Source of the DNA: Anthoceros angustus
Lineage: Eukaryota; Streptophyta; Anthocerotopsida; Anthocerotales; Anthocerotaceae
DNA length: 64,000 bases
Direction of reading: 5' to 3'
Assembly: GCA_010909165.1 (NCBI GenBank)
Contig: MU008179.1
Span: 868,001 to 932,000, forward strand
Shown: piece by piece, positions 42,791-52,050 of the stretch
Layout: every line of letters begins with the position of its first letter
Numbering within the stretch: the first letter of the stretch is position 1
The notes under the pieces: model-generated
What the model was told of the DNA's origin: nothing
Database searches by the model: none
What the model saw: the letters and a program-made list of their open reading frames with translations, nothing else
Made by a program: the position numbers and the translations under genes

Positions 42791-44146
42791 ATGGCGGCAT
42801 CCATGAGGGTAGCACTGCTTGTAGCACTTCTGGTGGCCTTGCTGGCCGTACAGGCAATCGCCAAGGGCGACAGCAAGAAGGGAAGTGAGGAGCAGGGAGG
42901 AGGAGACACGAGCAAGAAGGGAAGTGAGGAGCAGGGAGGAGGAGACACGAGCAAGAAGGGAAGTGAGGAGCAGGGAGGAGGAGACACGAGCAAGAAGGGA
43001 AGTGAGGAGCAGGGAGGAGGAGACACGGGCAAGAAGGGAAGTGAGGAGCAGGGAGGAGGAGACACGAGCAAGAAGGGAAATGACGAGCAGGGAGGAGAAG
43101 ATACCAGCAAGAAGGGAAGTGATGAGCACGGAGAAGGAGACACGAGCAAGAAGGGAGATGACGAGCACGGAGGAGGTGAGTTTGAATCTTTGAATCAAGA
43201 GTTTGACACGCAGACGGGATGGATCGATGCCGGCGACTAGTACCTGCTGCTGCATGATCGACGAGGATGCAATATTGATTGATGTGCTGCTGGCTGGCAA
43301 ATTGCAATTGCAAGCGATCAATCTGTTAACAGTACATGGTGTGACTACTACTGGTGACAGGAACCGGAACCGGTAACCCTGCGACCACTACGTATCCGTG
43401 TGCCACGACCCGGTGCTCAAGACCCCGGAGGCCAGCGCTTCTATTTCCACGGCCACAAGGATGCCGACTTCTGCCTCGTGTCCGATGCCGACATCCATGT
43501 GAACGCCCACTTCATCGGCCTGCGCAGACCCGACTTGGGCCGTGATTTCACCTGGGTCCAGGCTTTGGGAGTGCGGTTTGGCGCACACCAGCTCTACGTC
43601 GGAGCCAAGAAGGTGTCGCAGTGGGACGACGCCCAAGACCAGCTGGTCCTCACCTTCGACTCCGCTCCCATCGTCCTCCCTGACGGAGCGGGAGCCGTGT
43701 GGCGGTCGCCCGCCAACGGTATCACCGTGGAGCGCATGCGTGCCACCAACCTCGTCAAGATTGCAGTGGAAGGAGTTGTGCAGATGTTGGTCAAGGTTGT
43801 GCCTGTTTCCCAGGAGGAGAACAGGGCGCACAACTACGGTGTGGACTACAGCACCAACTGGATGGCCCATTTGGACGTGAGCTTCAAGTTCGCCAAGCTC
43901 ACCAGCAACGTTCACGGTGTCCTGGGACAGACCTATGCCCCCGGCTTCAAGCTGCAGGAGAAGCTCCCCGGTCAGCTCATGCCCATCATGAGGGGTGATG
44001 ACAACTTCCTGGCCTCCTCCATCTTCTCCGCCGACTGCTCGGTGAACAGGTTCGGGGGTGCTGCTGGGGACATCATTTCCAACCTGGCTGAGCTGCAATG
44101 TGGCCCTGCCAAATCTGGCACCTCTGGCATGGTGTGTCGCCGTTAG
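42791..44146 (+). CDS. Root_cap family protein, copy 2, with signal peptide and SEEQGGGD repeats; two apparent frame breaks
   Basis: Probable secreted protein. Exon 1 (42791-43175) encodes a signal peptide (MRVALLVALLVALLAVQAIA) and about eight 13-residue repeats of the type SEEQGGGDTSKKG, charged and disordered. The donor gtgagt is at 43176 and the acceptor ctggtgacag ends at 43360. Exon 2 carries the Root_cap domain: FYFHGHKDADFCLVSDADIH, RDFTWVQALGVRFGAHQLYV, HNYGVDYSTNWMAHLDVSF, HGVLGQTYAPGF, FSADCSVNRFGG and terminal SGMVCRR. Relative to copy 1, one C is missing in the aaccctgc run (about 43377-43381) and one in the agaccccgg run (about 43423). As written, the reading frame from exon 1 does not reach the domain. 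Sequencing error in C runs or recent pseudogenisation are both possible. Confidence 0.85.
42878..43170 (+). repeat. 39-bp coding tandem repeat in Root_cap copy 2
   Basis: Eight units of about 39 bp (agtgaggagcagggaggagg followed by agacacgagcaagaaggga), in frame with the signal peptide. The first units are almost identical and the last three diverge (NDEQ, SDEH, DDEH). Confidence 0.93.
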
Positions 44147-44300
44147 GCGCTAGGCCTAGGTTAGCCATCGCTAGCCTGTTAGCTATAGGGGACATGCATC
44201 GGGCCCCTTAACAATTGTTCAGCATCAGGCTCTATCTTGAGATACCATTCAGGACATAAGCCTTGATATGTTGCTGCATTATTGTTGTCTTTTCATTCCT

Positions 44301-44316
44301 CAAGACGTAAGTCTTG
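44301..44316 (+). other. 3' UTR hairpin with GNRA-type loop, copy 2
   Basis: caagacgtaagtcttg, the same 6-bp stem as at 36901-36916 but with loop GTAA, 155 bases after the stop of copy 2. Confidence 0.6.
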
Positions 44317-44527
44317 TTCATTACCCCACCTACCTGATTTTTGCACACATCTAGAGTTGCCACAGTTTCTTCTCCAATTTTAAGTCCCTTCAACACGGCC
44401 TGAGCATCCTGCCACGCCTTCCATACATGTTTACCGAGAGCGCTTCACTACCAAGCCCCCGTCCTCTAATCTCTTTAATGTATTCATTAATATTAGCTGC
44501 GGATTCCCCTTCTCCATCGCAAGGAGT

Positions 44528-44735
44528 GCTGAGATTGGCAGGGGTCCTTCGCTTCCTCCTCAAGCCCCCACCATATTATCCATGCTGCTAGGTTTGTACT
44601 TCATCACTAACAAAGAGCTGAATATGGAAGTGCACGACTGCCCGTGCACTGGAGGTCGAGGAATTTCATTTTGCCTTATCCTTAACATCACGGACAAAGG
44701 GCGAGCTTTCTTTCAGATGCACTTTCTCGATTAGG
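44528..44735. repeat. Dispersed repeat, copy B (copy A at 25486-25680)
   Basis: Shares aggggtccttcgctt, atcactaacaaagagctgaa, tggaagtgcacgact and gattaggagccaa with copy A. It contains an extra segment of about 30 bases (ggacaaagggcgagctttct) before the last shared block. Confidence 0.8.
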
Positions 44736-45190
44736 AGCCAATATCATACCATACAATATCATATGGAAGGGAACTATATATTGTGCTCTTAGTTCCCGTT
44801 GCTAAATGCAACTGGAAGGAGGTTAGAATACAAGGTAATAAAGATTAAAATATAATATATACTATTTTTTATATTAACTAACATACTAGTCTAGTGCATG
44901 TGATCTTGGCTTTTCAGTATGCATTATAATTGGTTTTCATTTTCTACTGATGTAAGTTAGTCCTTCAAACTATTTGAAAATGAATGAATAAAATATTTAA
45001 ATTATTATCACTACAAAATAAACATGACTTAGTTCACTCGCAAAACATTCATATCAATAAAATATAAGAGGAGAAGAAATCTTGTGTTCCTTCTTTTTCT
45101 TTGTCCATGATATAATCTTGACCTTAAAAAACAATGAAAGTTGTAAATTTGAGTCTCTTCACTTTGCCAAGTTCCATACCGTAACGACTT
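44736..45190. other. AT-rich spacer; no gene
   Basis: About 450 bases of AT-rich sequence without coding signal. Confidence 0.45.
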
Positions 45191-45194
45191 ATTC

Positions 45195-45640
45195 TCTAGG
45201 TGTATTATCATCCCACTAAAATATAAGTGCATCGTTTCTTTTATACACCAAATATATCTCAGATCTCTCGCTCTAGGTGTAAAATCATCCCACTAAAATA
45301 TAAGTGCATTATTTCTATTACACACCAAACATATCTCATAGGCTTTTACACACCAAATATATCTCAGATCTCTCGCTCTAGGTGTAATATCATCCCACTA
45401 AAATATAAGTGCATTATTTCTATTACACACCAAACATATCTCATAGGTATCGCCCTCATCAGCTAGTTGATGGAAATATACACTACCTGACAAATTGGAG
45501 TTATTTCATTGACTCGTTGTTTAGGTGTAATATCATCCCACTAAAATATAAGTGCATCATTTCTTTTGCACATCACATATATCGCATACCTCTCAATCGG
45601 ACTAGCTAGTTGATGGAAATATACACTACCTAACAAATTG
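45195..45640. repeat. Irregular tandem repeats, with a further copy at 46315-46435
   Basis: The word atcatcccactaaaatataa occurs at about 45206, 45283, 45390 and 45530, and catcccactaaaatataagt again at about 46317. A second word, gctagttgatggaaatatac followed by actacct, occurs near 45463, 45605 and 46388. The spacing is uneven (about 75-145 bp), suggesting nested or partial duplication of a small AT-rich element. Confidence 0.85.
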
Positions 45641-45651
45641 GAGTTATTTCA

Positions 45652-45846
45652 TTGACTAGAGTTGGGTGCGGGGTAGCTCGGTACAAGTTTGGTTCTATAA
45701 AAAAAAGCACAAGAAGGTATACCAATTCGTCTGAAGATTTTAGAAATGTTGTGGAGGAATTGAAAAAAATCGTGCCCATACGTCAAATTGAAAAGGAGGA
45801 TTTATGTAAAGCTTTGGCAACCCTCAAGATGTGTTTCATGAAGTAG
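45652..45846 (+). CDS. Short hypothetical frame between repeat copies
   Basis: 64 aa, Lys/Glu-rich (VVEELKKIVPIRQIEKEDLC). It could be the C-terminal remnant of a transposase, because it sits between copies of the 45.2/46.3-kb repeat, but no family motif is visible. Confidence 0.25.
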   Translation: MTRVGCGVARYKFGSIKKSTRRYTNSSEDFRNVVEELKKIVPIRQIEKEDLCKALATLKMCFMK

Positions 45847-46439
45847 CCAAAAAACAATGTAGGGCTTTGATATCAAGATAGAGTATCTAAGTAGCTAATT
45901 ATAGAATATGTAAGTAGCTAATATACATTGCTTATTATTGTATCTAAGTAGCTAATTACTCTAATTTAGCTCTACATTGTACACTATATTAAATTTACTC
46001 TACATCCCATAAATTTTAGAATTTAAAAACATAAAAATGTGACTTGCTAGACTTGGTACATTATTGCTTGAGGGCCAACCCTTCGTAAATGCCGCTCCCT
46101 AAAATTCATCGGGGGTTTAATGTTTGGTTGCCTTCATGTGGTGGGGCCTACCATCTTGTCTTGACTTGCGACCCGGAGCACGAGCCGGGAGCCGGGTGAG
46201 TGCACCATGTGAACACATGGAAACATATGTGACCGTTGCGAACACATGGGCACATGCATGAGAACGGGATAGCCATTCGGCACATCATGCACACATATGA
46301 GAACGGGGACGCATTCCATCCCACTAAAATATAAGTGCATCATTTCTTTTACACATCACATATATCTCATACCTCTCAATCCGACTAGCTAGTTGATGGA
46401 AATATACACTACCTAACAAATCGGAATTATTTTATTTAC

Positions 46440-47081
46440 ACGGCTTTATACACAAATGAGTGAATTATATTTAATGCTCAGTTAATTATAAATCACTTCA
46501 AATCTTTGTTTTCAATTGGGATAAGTAAGCTCAGCATCCCTCACATAAGAATACCACATATGAGTCTTCCTCGTTACCAACTCCAATGTCCAAGAAGATA
46601 GGCAAACCGAGGTTGCCCATGACTTTGGCTCCAATAATCATATGGGAAAACGACACACAAAGTGAAGTCGGTGCGGCCAGCAAGTGAGACGACTTCAAGT
46701 AGCAAGGAGAAGGAGAGAAAGGGGTGGAAATCATTTTGCAAAAAAAAAAAATAGATTTCATTTTGGGAGTATTATATTTTTTTATATTACCTTTATTGTG
46801 ATTGGATAAATATCCCTTATGGTCGTCGATCCAACTTCGATCTTTTAGTGATTAGTTCATGATTGTTATCTCTTGTGCAGCCTACTAAAGCATACTGCCT
46901 CTAAAGCAGCGCCTTTATTACAACCCGTAGGCTGGCCCTACTGCTAGCTACCTACACACGCGGCAGGAATACCGGATCCCTTACACGTGGCTACCTTCGC
47001 CTACGGCAATTGGGCTGCTGATCCCGGCTAACTCTCCCGTCTGGCAACCCAATCCCTAGCCCTGGCGCCGGTGGGGTGCCC
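46440..47081. other. No supported gene
   Basis: AT-rich to about 46900, then about 180 bases of higher-GC sequence up to the LTR at 47082. Short tracts only. Confidence 0.4.
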
Positions 47082-47970
47082 TGTTAGGAGAAGATATATT
47101 AGGTTATATATATATATCTTAGTTAAACCTTAACCCATGTGTTAAGTCAAATTACCTGTAGTCGTTAGGTTATGCTGGTGAACCGTCACATAAGTCGTTT
47201 TTAAGACAATTTTGTTATTCTGGATATTCATTCTAATCAGTTGTGCTTGGCTATCTCTAGCTGTCTTTTATTCATATGGTATCAGAGCTCGATGCTCTAC
47301 ATCCTGGGGAAAGTCTTACATGATGCCGAGACGCAGGGGCTGTAGAGAATTGCATCGAGGCGTGTCATCCCCAAAACAGAATTACAACAGGGGATATCAG
47401 CCACGACAGAAAGCACCTCTTCCTTTAGATACGGTGCTAGATCTCTACGAGTAAAATTACCTTGCTCTCTGGCTACAGAAGTTTGCTGCAAGACATTCTC
47501 GAAGGACACCTTCAACCAGGTGGACATTGAATAAAAATCAAGAAGTAGATAGGCTATATAGGGAACGTTGTCATAGGAGGGGACAGAACCCGGACCTATA
47601 CTCCAATCCCAGATCACAAGGATCTGCTAGCCTAAATCTATTTCCTAGGTCAAGAACTCTTGCAAGAAACTCAAGTTCTGAAGTTGGGAGACCAAGTCGT
47701 TATCAACGTTCAGCAGCAGAACACGACACGCCTGTAATTAACCCTCACACGGGTATAGGGATTGTTGCTGAAAAATCTCAAGATTCTCTCACCCGTGTTG
47801 AAAAGGTGTTGTCCACAGTTCTGCAAAATCAGACCTTCCTCAAGAACCAAATCCATAGCCTGGATTCAATGGCTGCGAGTGCCATCCTTTCCTGCAAGGG
47901 CCAACTCCAGAAAGACATAGGCAGAATTATTGATCTTCTCCAAGATATGGACATCAGTCTGTGAATTCTG
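47082..47970 (+). mobile_element. LTR-retrotransposon remnant: 5' LTR, primer-binding site and gag-like frame
   Basis: A putative LTR of about 193 bp (47082-47274) starts tgttaggaga and ends attca. It is followed after two bases by TGGTATCAGAGC at 47277-47288, the iMet primer-binding site. A gag-like frame follows at 47527-47964 (Arg-rich start, then a coiled-coil-like end LTRVEKVLSTVLQNQTFLKN). No protease or RT was recognised downstream and no matching second LTR was seen, so it is truncated or a small non-autonomous element. Confidence 0.7.
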
Positions 47971-49300
47971 GACCAAAATAAACACCATAATATTTGAAGC
48001 GGCTGAATATACATGAAGCGGCTTTTCAGTTGAATATATACGGCATGTGGTTTTCGATGGGTATCGACGAGCCATATTTGAGCATACACCTAAGATGGCA
48101 GGAATATGGTGTGTCGTGGACTACCAGGACGTATGACGGCACACATCATGACAGAAGGGTCCACAAATCATGCGAGCATTGTTTTTGCTAGAAACGATGC
48201 CCATGTCCTTAGACCATGCGATACGATTAGGATCCGTTAATGACCGTGGCACCCACCTCGGGCCCCTTTGAGGGAATGCGTACACATATGTATACTCTCT
48301 TGCTATACACCCATATATGCACATGGTGGACGAGGTTTTGAACAATGAGATAGGGTTTAACGGAAGAACCGCTGATCTGGCGCCGGCATGCCGGGCGCCA
48401 AGTCCGCCCAAGGGACTTGTCAGCGGTGGTATGCCCAACGTGAATGACTTTCTCGATGCCAACTGGTAGGACTCACTTCTTCAAATGCTTAATCAGCCAA
48501 GACCGGCCTTAGAGGACTAGTCATTTGCCATCGGGCACACGATCATGGACGAAACCTACAAAATGAACCAAAGTTGCTTCCTCCGAGTGGCTGTGGACAA
48601 GGCACCTTCCAAACCCGTTAGGGAACGAGGCACATATTCCGATCATTCCTCGCCAGACTCGAGTCCTCCCTCGATATGTTCCGCCTCGATCATCTATCGC
48701 TGTCCATTACACCATCCGGGGTTGCAGCTTGAGGTGGGCTCAGAGAGCACTCATCTTCTCTTTGATCGCTTTCGTCATGTAGACAGATGTTTCTCATGCT
48801 CAGCTTGGAACCCATAATAAACGATAACCGCTTTCCGAACGAATAACTTTTGTATATTAGGTGGATTGTGTTGTTTGCCCCTCTTCCTGGTGGATGCCCT
48901 TCGCTTGCATCCGCAAATATAGAATTTTCGGAAGGAACCCATTATACGTGTGGATAACGTCCTGAATAATAGCAATAGTCAAGTTTGCATCATTCCTCGA
49001 TTCGCAAAGTGGAGATACGCCGGCTTTCAAAGTATAATTGTGTACCATGCAGCCCACCACGTGGACCGCTATGCCCTCCTCAGTCCTTCGCCATCTCAAA
49101 ATATGCGGCAACTCCGCCTCTTCTCGATCCATCCCGTCAATGCATAGTAATATGTATTTCGAGGACAAGTAGCTTTTAGCGATGCTTCATCAACTTCTTC
49201 CTCTCGCTCATCAACCGTGTTCGATGTTTATTTAAAGCGCCCCGATATACATCTCGCTAAACACAAGATCGAACCGCTTAGAAAGGACAAGTTAGTTCCA
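47971..49300. other. Decayed mobile-element-like sequence
   Basis: No intact gene. The best frame is minus 48857-49168 (separate entry). The remaining frames are short and motif-free. Confidence 0.4.
48857..49168 (-). pseudogene. Possible transposon-protein fragment (resembles a plant DUF7869-like domain)
   Basis: The frame contains ILLCIDGMDREEAELPHILR, VHVVGCMVHNYTLKAGVSPL, ANLTIAIIQDVIHTYNGFLP and KILYLRMQAKG. The order PHxLR, VG..VH.Y, NDANxTI and LPK.xYLQ recalls a transposon-associated plant domain that continues into an NKNRY-type motif, but that motif is not seen here. The assignment is tentative and rests on memory of the pattern. Confidence 0.3.
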
Positions 49301-49539
49301 CATGGTTAGCCCATTCAAAAATACAAACATTTTATTCCCCAACCATGCCGGAAACATGTCATCGAGGCACTCTGCGGCCAATGCCATTCCACCAAGACAG
49401 GCATGACAGGCGAGGAAGGCTCGCGCCAACCATCCGGTGTGCAACTATGCCGAGAGGACTCTTGAGCGCCGATAGCCCTTAACTCGATGGGAGGCGCGGC
49501 ATGCCGTCGCCCTAGCACTCGGGCGCGACGCCCGGCCCC

Positions 49540-49658
49540 ATCCGCGCGAATGCCGGTGACCGGTGGGTAGGCGCCGCCGCCGCCGCCGCCGCCGCCGGCC
49601 TGGCGCCCTCCCATCGATGCGCCGAATGCCGGTGACCGGTGGGTGCGTGGCATGCCGC

Positions 49659-49701
<43 letters not shown>

Positions 49702-49717
49702 ATGGGAGGCGGCGGCA

Positions 49718-49768
<51 letters not shown>

Positions 49769-50130
49769 AAGCTAGGGCGGCATGGCGCCGCATGCCGGCG
49801 CTCTCGACGCGCTGGGCCTGCGCGCCGCCCGGCCGGCGCCTCCCATCCGGCGCCGCCCGGCCGCCCCATCCGGCTGTGGCGCGCGCCAGATGTAAGGCGC
49901 GATGCGGCTGCAGAGAGGGCGCCGCATGCCGCCTCAGACGCGCCGGAGAGGACTCTTCGTGGCGCCGCCCGGCCGCCCGCCTTTTCCGGCGCCGCCGCGA
50001 CTCAGTGGCATGGCGCCGCATGCCGCGCGCCGCCGCCGCCGCCGGCCTCTCATCGAAGCCGGCCGATTTCACAAGGCACCGGCATGCCGCCTTCATTCCA
50101 TGGCTCCAACATGGCCGCCGCCAGGAAGCT
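49540..50130. repeat. CCG-rich trinucleotide and GGCATGCCG-rich region
   Basis: Long (CCG)n runs at about 49570-49600, 49660-49700, 49725-49768 and 50028-50045, interspersed with gcatgccg words and a repeated phrase gaatgccggtgaccggtggg (about 49550 and 49625). Poly-Arg, poly-Ala and poly-Pro frames on both strands are repeat artefacts. Confidence 0.9.
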
Positions 50131-52050
50131 AGGGCGGCATTCGGCGCCTTTGCATCTACACGCCACGTTAGAGGGTTAGCTCTCCTAAAGAGTATGATAC
50201 CTATTACAAGATTCTATGTGAAATGACGGAGAACCGTATGTCAGCATACCTTGATCAATCCGATGACCAGATCGGATGTTGTATTTCAACCCCGCGATAA
50301 CGCACATGTCGAAAACCGGTTGGACTTCGGAATTTTCACCCTCTTAAAATTTTCTGTCCATAGCCTCAGGAAATATGCATATGACACAAACCGCAGCCCA
50401 GCTTGTTCCATGTCGTATGATACTGATTCCAAACCTCAAGTTTAGTGAATGTGTCCGGAAGGTTGTACACTTCAACGTTGGGCAACCTTTCTGCCAACAG
50501 AAGAAATGTTGAGTCCATCCACGCGATCGCAGCAAGAGCATGTGAGGATTGCACACGAGGATTCGGCTTGGCCCCATCCCAAGGTGCTCAAGAATACCGC
50601 TCTTCAACTCGTCAGATCTTGCAGCCTATGCAAGAAACCCGACGAAATGCTTTCAGCAACAAGACGGGGCTCTCCCATAATGTAGGTGACAACCTTGTCT
50701 CGCATTTGGCATTCACATCCGTCTAACAAGAGATTGAAGGAATAACTCCGCCCTACCGCTTAGCCTCAAGAACCGGTCCTCTGCTCAAGACCATCCCTTG
50801 ACAAAATAGGAAGACACAACTTGTTGCAAGATGGCTTCCGAATCGCGCCGCCGCCGCCGCTTTTCCGTAAAGAGACACTGCGCTCGCCTTTGAATCGGCA
50901 AAACATTCTGCCTCCGCCGCATTGTCTCGACTCATCGCTTCGCCGATAAGAGACACCATTTCGCTTCCTCCGAGGTGTATGCGGCACATCAACAACGGAA
51001 TGAACCGGTCGCCCACCACGGTGTTCGTGATCGCTCGCAAACAAAGATCCGATCAGTCCCTTGGGAGGCTGGATTTGTACGACGACCGCCTTTCTCCCTC
51101 CGACCTGGGCTTCCACCCACCACACACCTATTCAAGTTCCGGGAGTAGGTGGCAACACCGTATTCCTACATTCGTGCGTGTGTTCTCCTAGCCCCGCAAA
51201 GGAAGACCATCGGTTTCATCCCATGGAACAAAGTACGCTATGCACCATTTCTACGCTGCAGACACCTTGCTATTCAAGTCAAACAACGACAAAATGTGAA
51301 CCACATAGGATCCAGCCATTGTGACATTTGGTCTTCGCAAAGGCATGGAGTGGGTATCAAAGAAATGACCTTCTAGTAGGGATTGTGCTTGCTTGAGTTA
51401 GGAGCGCCAAGCGATGGTGCACCGCTGAGTTCCTTCCCGCCCCTTCCAAGACCTTCTTCTTCTCGCATGAATGAGAAGGACCTTGTTGCACCCACGGACT
51501 CCATGAACAAGGACCTCCGCAACGGAGCGTTAGAACAAACAGACGCGTGCAATGACTTCCCACATTCGTAGCGTAAATGATCACCAGGTCGACTTCAGAG
51601 AATACCTCATCCTCGCCCAAGCCATGGATAGAATGCAAGATTCAAGGTGCCGACTTAGACGATCGCAACAAGCAACGAACATCAAGCTTGGAACATACCG
51701 GATGGGTCTTCAACCACCAAACCTCCCTCTTATTGCCGCCCAACACGCTGCGCTATTCAATTAAGAGGGCATAAGACATGCCACCACAGATACCACCACC
51801 GAACGGCGCCATTGCATCGATGGTTCGGTGGCGGCGATGAGGATATCCAGTGAAAATAGATTGCATTTATTGTGATATAACAAAGGTTCGTAATGATCGA
51901 GATAGTGTCATATCCGGTATAAATAAGACAGGTATTGGGGTTTAAATATTGGCGTGGTCTATATTTCACGCCGTCACCACATTAGGGTTTCTTACGGATG
52001 TCCGCTTCTAAAAAGGGTATAACCGAGGAGCCCCATCATACCGCTGCTTT
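50131..52050. other. No supported gene; decayed mobile-like sequence
   Basis: Short frames on both strands without domain motifs (for example minus 50753-51125). Confidence 0.35.

Noticed and set aside
42885-43193. Arg/Glu-rich alternative frame (REEETRARREV) in the 39-bp repeat
   Set aside because: The frame with the signal peptide and consistent splice donor explains the repeat better.
49315-50226. Poly-Arg, poly-Ala and poly-Pro frames
   Set aside because: CCG-repeat artefacts.
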